From assembly GCA_024867545.1 (NCBI GenBank), contig JANFNE010000009.1, positions 434,001-498,000 of the forward strand: a DNA stretch of 64,000 nucleotides. Reading direction: 5' to 3'. The notes under the pieces were generated by a model. It made no database searches. It saw only the letters and a program-made list of their open reading frames with translations, and was not told the DNA's origin. Position 1 is the stretch's first letter. Every line of letters starts with the position of its first letter. The DNA is from Phytopythium helicoides. Lineage: Eukaryota > Oomycota > Peronosporomycetes > Pythiales > Pythiaceae. Below are positions 21,015 through 32,488 of this stretch, piece after piece. The position numbers and the translations under genes were made by a program.

Positions 21015-23234
21015 ATGGAGGCGGCTCGGCGGGTGCTGGCGGCCGCGGATGGCAGCGACGCGGCGCTGTGGGCGGCGCTGGAGGCCGCGAGCGCCGCGCT
21101 GCTCCCGCCCACAGGCGCGCGACAGCTTTCGCTCTACTGTCACGTGCTGGTGGAGGCGCTGGCGGCGCTGGAGCGGCGGCGCGGCGCTGCGGAGCGCAGG
21201 CGGCGCGTGGTGGCGGCCGAGAGCGCGGTGCTGCGGCTCGCGGACGCCTCGCATGGCGCGGAGGCCTCGCGGCTGCCGTCGGGGGACGTGCGGCTCCTGC
21301 GCTCGGCGTTCGTGCGCGTGATGGAGCGAATGCTGGCGACGGCAGAGGGCGAGCGCGCGCGGCAGGTGGCGATGCTGGCGGCTGCGCGACTCGCGACGCT
21401 GCTAGCGAGTCTGTGGATGCTGGAAGACCGAGGGAAGAGCACGGACAAGGCGGCAGAGCTGCTGACGGCGTGCGTTGAGGTGCTGAGGAAGAGTCGAGGC
21501 CTGGAGCAGATTGCCAGTGGACCACTGTTCCTGCTGGGGATGATTGAGCTGGCAGAGAGGGCGGAGAAGAAGAGGGCGGTGCAGACACTTCGTGAGGCGG
21601 CTGCGTTGCAAGCGAGGCTTGGTGAAGATGGGCAGGCCGAAGGCATGCCGCGAGGAGTGGTTCATTACTGGCTCGCCGTCGCGCTTTTCATGAACGGACT
21701 GCTTGATGAGGCTGTAGCAACGTTGAGGCTCTGTGTTCGAGCAAACTATGAGCCTGTAGCGTGCTTGATGCTCTCAGCTCTTCTACACCTCAAGTCGCTG
21801 GACTATCGTGAGGCCTCGGATGAGTTGCAGCGCGCGCTTGAGATCGACTTTTCGCAGTCCGTGTCCATGTTTAACTACGCAGTGCTGCTCGGTCGGCTCG
21901 GTAGCTTCGACAGCCAAGCCCAAATGCTGCAGTTCTACTGCGAGAGCATTTCTGGATCTGAAAACACTCTTAGAGGAGCGAAAAAGCGTCAGCGAGAGAG
22001 CGTTTATTGGTCTACAGAACGAGATGGCAGTACCTCGTCAATTTTTGATATGCGAAAGCTGCAGGACGTGCTTCCATTCACAGCTCCGCACGTACCGATG
22101 CGCCTCGTGAACCTACATCTCGCGCTTGCGGCGATGGAGACTGGTGCGTTTTATTTTGAAAAGGCAGGTTTTTTGGAGTCATTGCCACTTACTTATTGGC
22201 CCTTGCAGGCAATTGGCTCGAGTCGAAAAAGCAATTTGAGGCGTACCTCAAAGAAGATACTGTGAGTATATTTGAAGAATCACCAGCACAGCAGATCAAT
22301 GTACGTATGACGATGTGTTGACGTCGGGGTGGTTCTATTACCAGGATACTTACATGGGTTCTATGGCATTTAGATCGCAGAGGCGACCCGGGACTACATC
22401 TTTGTGCTCTTGCAGGTGCGTTCTCGTGCCCCTTTTTGCCACGAATACTTTGTCTCATCATTTTTTCTTGCTCAATATGGACAGAGTCATCACTTCAGCT
22501 TGGCACTGAACCGAGCCGAAGGATTCTTGGCAATGAACACAAATGACACCGCATGGAGCGTCGACTTGGCTCGTACGATTATCCTCATCCATCTGTACAA
22601 GGCAGATGCCCTTCTGTGTTTGGAGCGTGTTGATGCCTGCCAGCAGTACCTGAAGAAAGTGGTTTCTCCTCTAATTTCTAAACATCAATCCGCAATTCCA
22701 GAGCAAGGTGACATCGAGAATGAAGCTTCGTCGAGTGGAGAACTCGCTCGCTGTCATATTCAGCTGCTAAACAACCTTGCCGTAGCGACTGTATGCAGTG
22801 AAGGTGTGGACCAAGGGATCACGATTCTTCGTCAGGCCATTGCTTATTACCCTTTGAGCCTTGTGCTCAAGTTCAACCTCACTCTTTTGCTGTGGAGAAC
22901 TAATCAAAAGGAGACTGCTTGCACGCTATGGATCGAAACTCGTGGCTGGAATCTTCATGCAAAATCTGAAGATCTACCTGCCCAGGAAGAGCTCCAGCGC
23001 GCGCTTGCTTTAGCTGCCAATAGCGATCAAGCTACCGGTTCAACAAACGCGGCACTCATTTCAGAGCACGTAAGTGATTCACAAGGCTCTGATGGTGTAA
23101 CTGAGCACCAGCTCGTATGTCTTGATGTTCTGGTGCTAGATCATTGGCGCAAGGTCAGAGACTCTGCTGCTGTAGAGAACTCGTTGCTCTTTGTGAAATA
23201 TCTGGAGTCCTTAACGGATACTGCGGCAAAATGA
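21015..23234 (+). CDS. Tetratricopeptide-repeat protein
   Basis: Four exons (21015-22143, 22209-22300, 22374-22415, 22485-23234) give about 670 aa. The first ~110 residues are Ala/Arg-rich and GC-heavy. From ~150 on the protein is helical with TPR-like pairs, for example FLLGMIELAERAEKKRAVQTLREAAALQ, ALFMNGLLDEAVATLRLC and LHLKSLDYREASDELQRALEID. A C-terminal stretch (LVLKFNLTLLLWRTNQKETACTLW) precedes a Ser-rich linker and a last helix. No signal peptide or TM is evident. A distant resemblance to FANCG-type TPR proteins in the last repeat (LL.R.xxxxTALWxR) is only suggestive; other TPR scaffolds are equally possible. Confidence 0.75.
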
Positions 23235-23339
23235 TGAGGTCGTCGTGACACCTTTAGCGCAAGGTGCTGGTGCTATTCTTGGTCGATATGATTTGCTTGA
23301 GCAAGATGCTCCACTTTCAAAGCGGACGGGCAAGCCACC

Positions 23340-23939
23340 ATGAATCAAAGTGAGAGTGTGAAGAAGAAAGGCGGTACTCAGCAATCAGGAGCAATCCCAG
23401 TCAGCAAATGGTGGCTTTCAGTCAGCCGACTCGTCATGATACAGCTGTTGTGCAGCCTCCTTATGCAGCTATCGTATGTGGCATTCCCGAGCTATAACTT
23501 TGCACTTGCACTTTGGTGCCTCGCATGCTGTACCCCAACCTGGAGTGCGTCCCACCCGAAGCTTGTGCCGTTCCACATGCTTGCCATTGGCATCTCGATT
23601 ATCACAGATCTGATCTGGGTAGGGCTGTGGGTCTCTGGGCGAGCTTTTTACGACCAATTCTGCGGTGTCAATGGCGTATCCATAATCTCCTGCGGTGGCG
23701 CAACCGACTACTTCCCAGGGTGCAACACAAATCGATTTGCTCTTTTCACCTTGATATTGAACGACTTGGTCAAGATCGTTACAGTAGTTGCTATCCACCG
23801 AGCTCGTGCGTTAACGCCGAAAAGTATTCGTGATAAGCACGGAAGTGGGAAACAAGAGCGCTCCGACCTCAACGAGAATGACTCTCTTAACGTCGCCATC
23901 CACCCGACTGATCTTCCTAAAGCGCCTACCCAGAACTAG
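23340..23939 (+). CDS. Small four-TM membrane protein
   Basis: This is a single-exon gene of 199 aa. A short basic N terminus is followed by four predicted membrane segments: ~29-50 (VMIQLLCSLLMQLSYVAF), ~52-68, ~76-98 (HMLAIGISIITDLIWVGLWV) and ~132-152 (FALFTLILNDLVKIVTVVAI). The C-terminal tail is hydrophilic. The loop between TM3 and TM4 has three Cys. The fold recalls the AGTRAP-like four-helix family, but that is a guess from layout. The gene is convergent with the coiled-coil/EF-hand gene; the stop codons are only 56 bp apart. Confidence 0.65.
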   Translation: MNQSESVKKKGGTQQSGAIPVSKWWLSVSRLVMIQLLCSLLMQLSYVAFPSYNFALALWCLACCTPTWSASHPKLVPFHMLAIGISIITDLIWVGLWVSGRAFYDQFCGVNGVSIISCGGATDYFPGCNTNRFALFTLILNDLVKIVTVVAIHRARALTPKSIRDKHGSGKQERSDLNENDSLNVAIHPTDLPKAPTQN

Positions 23940-23995
23940 CACTTTAATTCCAAAGGCAAACACGAGTTATTTCATCGCTACTCTTCACTAGTTTC

Positions 23996-26900
23996 TCACC
24001 ACTCCCAATCGACTCCTTCATCATCACTTACTTCCTCTGCTCTAGCAGAAGTTGAGGACTCTACACCAAAATCAATACAAGCAGATACTGGTAGTTCTTC
24101 AGGGATATCTTGTGGATCAGCTAGGGACTCTTTCGTCACAGCCAAGTTCGACTCCCTTGTTTCTGTCAGTGAGACCGATAGTCGAGCTCGTTTTGGATCT
24201 GTCAGCGCATCAAGTGCAGATGCTAAGGTTTTGCCTGTTGCCCCAGAGACTACCACACGAGGTACGGGTCGCTGGAATGGGTCGCGCATGCGATCGTCTG
24301 GGAGGAGCGAAACGAGTCCGTGATCACTGCAAACTTGCACAAAGGCCCCCATCGACAGTGCGAATGACTGATCTTCACCGCCCATCAACGCCTCACGAAA
24401 CATGCGCAGCACGCGTCGATCGCTGAAGTGTGGAACTCGAGTTCGAATTATACTTGTGAATTCTGTGAGCGACAGTACACGGTCATGGTTGATATCTCCC
24501 TGTCATTGCCACAATATTAGACTATGATCAAAGAGTTGAGTTCAAGCGCAAGTGTGTTTACCTTGTCAAATAGATCGACCAAATCCTTCGCCTTGAGTGC
24601 TTGCCGCTGCTCTAGAGCCGTCATCAGCAGCAACAAAACCTTGTGGACATCTGCGACGATGATCGGGTTGACATGTGACCGATCGCTTTCTCCTGCTTCC
24701 GTGTTTCTGTTGCTATTTCCCGAGGACGCCTCTGCTCCATTTGTTAACATCGCTCGTCGCATTTCAGCTCGCACAGCCAATCGATTGCCAGATACTTCAG
24801 TAATCGCGCCACCTATGTATAGTGCAGTGCTATACTCAACCTGCCAAACCAATAAAAATATAAGTAAAAACGACAAACGGAAGAGAGAATTGACTCCTCG
24901 ATGAAGGAGTACCTGTCGACAATATGCGACCACTTCATCATCAGGTAGGTAGCTAAGATACCACTTGACGATTGCGATCGCATGATCCAGTGGTACCCAC
25001 TTCTTTAGCCCGTCAACCTGGATGACGTGGGGAAGCTCGCGTATCTGATGCTTCTTGCTAACTAATGGATCTGGCTTCGTCTTCTGACTCCTTTTAGGAG
25101 ACGCAGATGCTGGTGGTTTTCGCAGCAAGTAGTGTCGTGCGGCCAGAAAAACGCGTAAAAAGCTTCTATCAAGGTAATGGGTACCAACGTTTTGATTGGC
25201 ACTACCAGTTTGTGCTGGCTGCTTTTGCTTAGATGACTCTGGTTCCTGGTCACTATTGCTTGAGCTCCGATCGTTTCTTAGTAGGTTTGCAAAGCGTGCG
25301 AACAAGTGGATATGGGTGTTTCGGAGGTACTCGCACTTCGCTGATACAAGAAATCGGTATAGCGCTATTTCGGCGCTCTGGCGGAGCTCATTCAACTTCA
25401 AAAAGTACTCGCAGATAAACTTTGGTAACTCCTCTTGAGCCACACCATCGGATTCATCCACTTGATCCGATATAAACTTGTCGTCATAGATTTGCTCGAT
25501 TTGAGTGATTACTTGCTCCACGCTGTAGAAAGGAAATGCCATGACGGATTTTGGTAAGTTGGAAAGAAAAAGCAATACTGGTGCAGGCAGCTCCCTAAAA
25601 TGCTCTCATCAGCACATGCCAAGTTGCAACAAAAAGTCCAGACCACGTTACCATTGCTGCTCAATACTCTCGAAGCGCCTTGCCATCTTTTTTGATACCT
25701 TTTCCGCCCTACTAACAGACCAAATATCTACAAACTGATGGACATGTGAGTCAATCTGTAAGCAATCAAAGTGCACGTCCTCAGAGAGAAAATATACAGC
25801 GCATATTACCTCACTAGAATCCTGCTCTTTGTGCGCACTCTGGTCGTAAATAGTAGACCCTCGCCCAACGTGTGGAAGGGGTCTTCCACCGCAATTCTTG
25901 CAAGTAACGAATGCATTGAACCGTCGCCACATCATCCGATGTAGAACCGTTTTCGACACGAATCGTGGAATGCCGTCCTAATGACAGATAAGAGGTTTAG
26001 CCTTTGGCAAGAGCAAGTCAATCGAGGTTATACCAACACACCTGTACATCCCACAGCCCGTCGTCATCCACTTCTGTCTGAGAAGTTCGAGTGGTATACT
26101 CGACAGGCTCAGGTTTCTCTGATAGCTCACGGATGGCAGCATTCTGTGTTAATATCATCTTTTCCTTTTCTCGAAGAGATTTTCTAACCAATTACGGCAT
26201 CAGCAGATATTCAGTGTGAATCTACAAACTCATTGAACACCTTACTTTAGCTCTTCCACAATCATTTTCTGCTGCGCTCGAGTCTGCAATAGATAGTGAA
26301 GATACATAGTTTGTAAGCTCTCTGGTGTGACCATAGGTCATCATTTCCTCTACCTCTTCTAATTGAACTCGACTGTATTCGATCATCTCTGTGTATCGTT
26401 GCTAACAACAATATTGATTTTAGACAATGAAACTCCTTCGAAGCATTGTCCAAATACGTGTTAGCAAACGCGTACCTGAAGCTCGCGCATTTCTGCTTCA
26501 ATTTCCCTCTCTTTTGCACGCAACTCGGTCTCAATATCCATTAGATTGAGCACTCGAGATTCGAGACTGCGATGATCTTTCACTCGATCTTCCAGATCTT
26601 CAAGCTGCTTCTTGAGATCGTCTATCTCAACTTTTTGGGTGCGGCAAATGATTTCTTTTGCTTCCAGTCGTTGAGTGAGCTTTTTACACTCTGCAGTCTT
26701 CCACCCATACATTTCCTGCCAGTGAGCAATAGTTGCCTTGTCGGCTGCGCGCTCTGCGTTGCTGGCCTGCTCGTAATTCCAGTACATACCGAGCGATATC
26801 TCGAGCAGCGACTCAAATAATTTCAAATAGCTCTCTTCAATACGGAAGAGAGTGTGACCTAGCTCTTTTCGGTGGCCAATTGTCTCGCGGGCAATCTCTT

Positions 26901-27483
26901 TGAATTGTGTCGACAATATCTGAATAGTATCGATAGCTTTTACAAGCTTTGGGTGGCGCTGTATTCGTGCAATTTCTTCTTGCTGAGCACCTGGATTTTG
27001 CTGGATTAGCTTGGAGGGTAGGTATCGACCAGTCAATCTATGACAAAGCGCGCTCGAATAGGCAAACAGCTCCACGTTCTCTGGTGGCTGTAGCTTGCTC
27101 AAAAACCCTTCAGGAGGTTTGATTTTGGAATTTGGGGTGTCGTAGGCGATCATTGAAGAGGCGGAAACTTCTATTGTATTTGACGTTGCCTCTGGGCCTT
27201 CGATCGCTGCGCGAATCGGAGAAAGTGCTGGTACAGATACAGATGACAGCATCACTCGCTCATGATTCTGTTTCTTGGAATGCCTCTGCTTTGAGTTACT
27301 CGACTGACTTAGAAGATCGGTGATGGTGAATTCGGGTTGGGATGCTTTGACTTCAGCATCATGCGCCGCCAGCACAGACGAGGAGATACTGGCTCCTAGT
27401 ACCTGGCGGTCGCGCCGATTCTTCTTTTTTGCATGCTCCTCGCTGCTTTGAACCATTGGGGCATTGGGAGATAGCAACTCCAC
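23996..27483 (-). CDS. Coiled-coil protein with a single C-terminal EF-hand
   Basis: Nine exons on the minus strand (27483-26476, 26401-26354, 26283-26246, 26183-26042, 25977-25810, 25755-25652, 25594-24913, 24840-24562, 24499-23996) join in frame to about 990 aa. Residues ~1-130 are polar and disordered. Residues ~240-400 form a long coiled coil (ERAADKATIAHWQEMYG, then LKKQLEDLEDRVKDH, EIEAEMRELQ and continuing across three short exons). A small CKNCGG pair occurs at ~460, with helical segments after it. A canonical 12-residue EF-hand loop, DINHDRVLSLTE, sits at ~825-836. The tail is acidic. The mix of coiled coil and a calcium loop is common in axonemal or cytoskeletal proteins, which would fit a zoosporic organism; I cannot name a family. 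Confidence 0.72.
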
Positions 27484-27675
27484 CGATTGGAGTGCCGGTG
27501 GAGTTGGGAGTTACTCGGCACCGTAAAATTAGCCACAAACAAAGTTCATCTTGGACCATCCAGCAATACATGGCAGCAACATAATCCACGATATTTTCAA
27601 CAAGGTCTCATTTGAATATCATAAAGAGCTAGTTTATTGCAATGTAAAAATGCAAAGTGGTCCTTTTCGAGCATG

Positions 27676-30600
27676 CTACTTAGAAGCATCAATATACCTC
27701 TGTGTTGTCGTTCGCTTGCCGAGTGATTTCTTCCTGCACGGGCTCACAGCAAGAATTTCGTGTGAAGGCGTTACTCGTGCAGCATTGTGCCCAAGCGATG
27801 CTACTCTGGGTCCTGGCTGATCGAGTGGTGCTGGTTGCTTGCTCATGGATAACGTCAGTCCTAGTTCTTTTTTGTGGCCGCCGGTGTTGTCATTTGTATC
27901 ACCAGAGCTTGTCGAAGATGCACTTGTACTACTGGCAACCTCTCGGTGGCGAAGTACTTTTGGTACTAACATGAGGGCTCCAACGGACAGCGTAGCAAGC
28001 CAAAGCACGGCCGCAAAAAACACGTAAAACGTTGCAGCCGTTAGTGGAACGAGGTATGCGAGCGGAAGAACCATGAAGCAAGCTGTCGCAACGACAACTG
28101 TGGACGCAAAGATCCAAATCGATTCTTGAAAATCGACCGAGACTTTTCGAACGAGGAATGAGAGGTACAATCCAGCTGCCAACAAGATTGCTTTCCAAAA
28201 TATCAGCAAACCACTGAAAATAAAATGCGAGGTGGAGCAAGTGACTCGAGAGATGCTCACGCTTGTTGCAATATTTGTGAGTTCAATAGTAGATTGAACG
28301 GCTGAAGGAAAATCGATGGCAAACCACACAGTCAACACGGCTGTGTCAATAAACAGAAACCCCGCGAGGATCTTAAACATGACGTAAATGGGCAATACAA
28401 TGCGCTTGAGTCTCTTCGAATTGAAAATTCGGTACACTCGGAGTGTCTTGACGATGAGCGAGCCGAACACCAATGTAAAGCCTGTTGAAATCATGACTGG
28501 ACGCGCTCCACATAACGAGTCTGTTGGCTCTCCTGCGTACAGTAAAATAGCGCCACACACCAGAAGGCAGCCAAGCAGCATGGTCAGCAGAAACTCGTAC
28601 TGGGATCGCCGAATAATAGGTACGTCGCGGTGTCGGAAAACCTCGACACAGCTCATAGCGGTTACTCCTCCAAGAAGCGACGTCATTACTGCTATCACAA
28701 AGTACAATGGAGATCGCGTCGACACATACTCGCAGTCAACTTCGACATCTACTGGGAGTTCACCTTCACATTCTAGGGAAGCTGTCGCATTGTTGGGCAT
28801 TGGCAGTAGCCAATAAAAGTTTATTAGTCTCTTGTTGTTTGCGGAACACTCTCCGACAGTGTACGAGAAAAATGTGGAATCACACATAGGTTGCTCCACT
28901 ATCCAATCGAGCCAGGTGTCGTTATTGTTTTCAAGCCACTCACACGATCGGCTTGTTCGTACCGAGGAAGGTAGCACCATTTGACCGCCGTCACAAACAT
29001 ATGGGCTGGTGTTGTTGGTGGGATCTGGGACTGTCCAGCGAAACGTAATCTCTCGGCTGGGAGAACCTTCTGTGCATCCGGTTATGAAGTACGACATGTG
29101 ATCTAAAACTGTACAAAGCGGGAGTGGATTGAGCATCCAATCAGTCCAAGTATCATAGTTGTCACGAATCCAAGAGCATGCTGCATCAAAGTGAGGGTCC
29201 TCGGATTGCGGCGTCGAGGTATTCGTTAGAGTAACGTAGCGGGTCAAGATATCTTCGAGAACAGTGTCTGGGAGGCGAATTCTAGTAAATACATCTCGCA
29301 CAGGAGCATTACCGCTGTCCGACAGTATGTTGTAAGACGTCACTTTATCCATTGTGTACTCAAAAGGGTCGACTCGGACGGGGTTGCTAGTCGGTTCGCC
29401 ATAGCCATTCTCGCCAAAAGTTCCTGTACTCATTGCGATATCAGCAGCGGATCCTTTTGGCATCAATACACGTTTGAAGGTATCTGGGAACCTGAAGTGA
29501 AATTCGTCTGGGTAGTCCATGTAAAATAGTACGCCTCGCCGTTGTGCCATCATATCGAGTGCAAAGGACTGCAACCCAGCTCTGCCAATGTGGCAAATGT
29601 ATGCAGGAATCCCTAGATTGGCGATCATAGCTGGGTAGTATGCGCGTGTAGCGCTCGACTGAGTAGCAACGATCACCAAACATTCTTTCCCGTGTACTTC
29701 TTCGCGAAGAGTGCAAGCGTAATTCTTCGAGCAATGATAACGACAGCCATAGACGCCATCTTTGCAATAAACCGTGTTTGGCGGGAAGTATCGCGAATTG
29801 TTGCGCAAAGTCGACTCTGCGAGCTCACCGATCAACACGTCATTGCGGATGTAATCACGCCAAAAGTCAGCGTCAAACGTGCCAGAAAAAGAAGTTCCCA
29901 TCTCTCCATCAAGAATGAAATTTTGTGGCGTGTATATCCCGCGGATGATTCGGTTTCCAAGGTCGCCTAGGACAGCCCATCCATGCTTCGACATTGAGAG
30001 TTTGTTCGAAACAGCCACATTAGCGTGGACAGGAGTACAGAGTGCTTGAGGATCCGTGAGAGAGAGCCGCTTCTCAAGTGTCGAGGATCCAGGAGCATAG
30101 TAGATGGACACATTGTATCCAATCTAACCGAGCAGGAGCAGTACGAGTGAGTTCATTTCAGTCGGAATACGCATGCAAAATCTCCGTACGTACTAGTTCG
30201 GATGCAACGATAGCAAAGATTATAGTGTTGAGTCGGTGAACTGCCCCTTCGTTGATCTCGAGCACAACGGAGCCGGCAACATGCCCAAAACTGGCAACAG
30301 TGCCTGTGTTAGGGTCGACTTCGGCATCAGGACCGTATATTTGCTCTGAACTGGGAATGCAAGTAGGCGTATAAGCTGAGCTGTTGAACGTTCGTGAATC
30401 TAAGAGCTGTTGCGAGTCTTTGATGTAAGTGCCTAGTCATCAACAGGTACTTTGATCGAGAATCAAACGTACCGTGTAGCGAGGACCAGGCAACGCTGCA
30501 TGTAGGAAAGGATAGAGTAGTTGGTTGGTTGAGGGATCACGTGCCGATGCAGAAATGTTGAGCTCTGCTTCCTTGGCTTCGACCCATGCTTCGGTCAAAC

Positions 30601-30712
30601 ATGTCCCCAAAAACCGATTTGGTGCGAAGAAAGCTGCCAGTGTGACCTGAGCTACCACAGCTGCAGAAAACAGCAATACTGCCCCTAGCTGCCGTCTGGA
30701 GCGACCCACCAT
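27676..30712 (-). CDS. Class C G-protein-coupled receptor with a large ectodomain
   Basis: Three exons (30712-30473, 30406-30194, 30123-27676) give about 966 aa. The ATG at 30712 was chosen because it begins a signal-peptide-like MVGRSRRQLGAVLLFSAAVV. The ectodomain (~30-680) contains a part resembling a type-2 periplasmic binding fold (TIIFAIVASELIGYNVSIYY, then a GWAVLGDLGN segment). Two Cys/Trp-rich repeats follow, CSWIRDNYDTWTDWM and CEWLENNNDTWLDWI. Many N-x-S/T sites are present. Seven TM helices occupy ~690-920, with class C features: SPLYFVIAVM, a QYEFLLTMLLGC helix, CGARPVM before TM3, KTLRVYRIF after TM3, and VSVDFQESIWIF between TM5 and TM6. The Ser/Thr-rich cytoplasmic tail is short. 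Ligand unknown. The first intron's acceptor was chosen for frame and is the least certain splice. Confidence 0.82.
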
Positions 30713-31404
30713 GGGTCTTATGAGGTCACTGGCAAGTTGAAATGTGTAGCAGTGAGCCACAGCAGCGATTTGTACAACCGCGTTGCTGTGAGATCTAAAA
30801 GAGGGAACACGCATCCACTCGAGATCCTGTATCTGCTTGAAGCGGAGCAAAAGTTACCTCGTCGCGTTAGTCATGAGCAAAGAAATGCGTCTGCAAGATC
30901 GCAACGGTGCCACTAATGATCGATGCGAAGCCAATGGAAATAGATTCGACAAGTGACAACAACTGCCGCGGGACAATAAGGGTGTTGGGGAGTGTTGCCA
31001 TTTTGGAGTCTTGGGGCAGATAGCCCAATATGGGATTGCAGCAATCGGTTTCGTGCCAAGACGTTCGACTGCTAGGCGCAGAAAGTGTGATCAGCCTTTG
31101 CAGTTGCTGTAGGTTATTCACCCCCATCTGATCTGACCTTGGTGCGCCATGCTCATAATGGCTTTGTTGTTCATCCAACATTTAGGTGATCTTGGGAGCT
31201 TGTGCATACATCTAAACACGGCGTCATCCTACTCGCTGTGAACCGCAAGCAAGGCAACCAATAGTCGGGTGATAGGCAATGATGTAGCAGTACAGGAACC
31301 TGATTAGAGGCACGATCGCACGGAAGATATGTGTAAAGCTATCGTTGTCGCTGTCTCTTGCTATGAAGGAGTGAGAGGTTGGAAAGCCCAAGTGGAGGCA
31401 ACAC
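30713..31404. other. Intergenic region upstream of the GPCR gene
   Basis: This is about 690 bp between the GPCR start and the stop of the RNA-binding protein, both on the minus strand. It holds a 104-codon minus-strand frame with an ATG (31181-30867) that ends in a hydrophobic stretch (SIGFASIISGTVAIL). It could be a small gene or a leader frame; I could not join it to the GPCR by plausible splicing. Confidence 0.4.
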
Positions 31405-32321
31405 CTAGTAGGGGCGATGCCGGCGGTCCGATCTGTCACGGTAGTCTCGGTCACCTCCACCTCCGCCGCCACCTCCGCCGCCACCTCCGCCGTAGCGACT
31501 GTAGCCTCCTCCTCCTCCACCGCCTCCGTACCGGTCACCACCGCCGCCGCCGCCACCGTATCTATCGCCGCCACCGCCGCCGTAGCGACTGCCACCACCA
31601 CCGCCTCCTCGTCGACCGCCGCCGAATCCCCCACCTCCACGGCCGCCACCGTATCCACCTCCGCCGCCACCCATCCATCCTCCAACTGGCGGCTCTGGCT
31701 TCCCGGCGAGCTCAACCTTGATCTTCTTGCCACGCATGTCTTGCCCTGTATCATTGCGTCAGCGCTACATTCTCTCCACCACCTCCACACACACACAGAC
31801 ACAGGGCAACAGCAGTCCACCTCACCGTCAAAGAAAGAAGGCGCGGTGCGCGCGGCGTTCGAGTCCTCGTACGTGAGCACGGCGTCGCCCTTGGGGCGTC
31901 CGCTGTCGTCCGTGTAGACCTTGATCTTGAACGGCCACTGGTCCTTGTACCCGCGCTTCTGCTTCTCGCGCGCCACGACGCCCAGCGCGCCGAACATCTC
32001 CTGCAGCTCGTCGCTCGTCACGTCGTCCGGCAGGTTCGAGATGTAGATGCGCGCCCACGTGGGGTCGTTCTCCGCCTCCTTGACCGGGTCCCACGTCCCG
32101 CTCGCCTTTGGCTGCGCGCTCTCGTCCTCCTCGGCCCTCGACCCGCCGCCCCGATCGCCGCTTCGATCGCCTCGTTCTCGCGATCGGTCGCGCCGATCGA
32201 CGCCGCGCCGCTCGTCACCGCGTCGCTCATCCCTCCGCTCGTCGCCTCGGCGCTCGTCGCGGCGCTCACGGCGCTCGCGGTCGCTCGGCGGGCCGTAGGA
32301 GCTGGCGCCTCGGCTGCTCAT
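31405..32321 (-). CDS. RNA-binding protein with one RRM and a Gly/Arg/Tyr-rich tail (FET-like)
   Basis: Two exons (32321-31826 and 31745-31405) give 278 aa. Residues 1-65 are an Arg/Asp/Glu repeat region (RRDERRGDE units). An RRM occupies ~85-180, with RNP2 IYISNL and a degenerate RNP1 (KGDAVLTYE), then FFDGQDMRGKKIKVELA across the intron. The C-terminal ~95 residues are RGG/GGY low-complexity repeats with SRYGG and DRYGG units. This order and the RRM sequence resemble the FUS/EWS/TAF15 (FET) family and plant TAF15-like proteins, which bind RNA in transcription and splicing and phase-separate. The RanBP2-type zinc finger of full FET proteins is missing. The gene is head-to-head with the WW/zinc-finger gene, 167 bp between starts. 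Confidence 0.88.
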
Positions 32322-32462
32322 GCTGCTGCCTCGCCGTGTTGTTCGGTGGATTGGGGCGGGCCGCGGGAGGGCTCACAACCGACGGGAGTACCGGTAGAAT
32401 ACCGGTTCTTTCATACAAACTTCAACATATAGGGGCTTCTAATCGGTCGCCTTTTTTGTTTT

Positions 32463-32478
32463 TCATTTTCAAACAAAA
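32463..32478 (+). promoter_or_regulatory. Initiator-type element of the WW/zinc-finger gene
   Basis: TCATTTTCAAACAAAA fits the start of the oomycete Inr pattern (TCATTYYNCAW) and lies only 11-26 bp before the ATG at 32489. A near copy sits upstream of the gene at 1718. Confidence 0.45.
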
Positions 32479-32488
32479 TCGAGTCGAG

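Noticed and set aside
30867..31181. 104-codon minus-strand frame upstream of the GPCR
   Set aside because: Not promoted to a gene. It has an ATG and a hydrophobic tail but no recognisable feature, and no splice joins it to the receptor.
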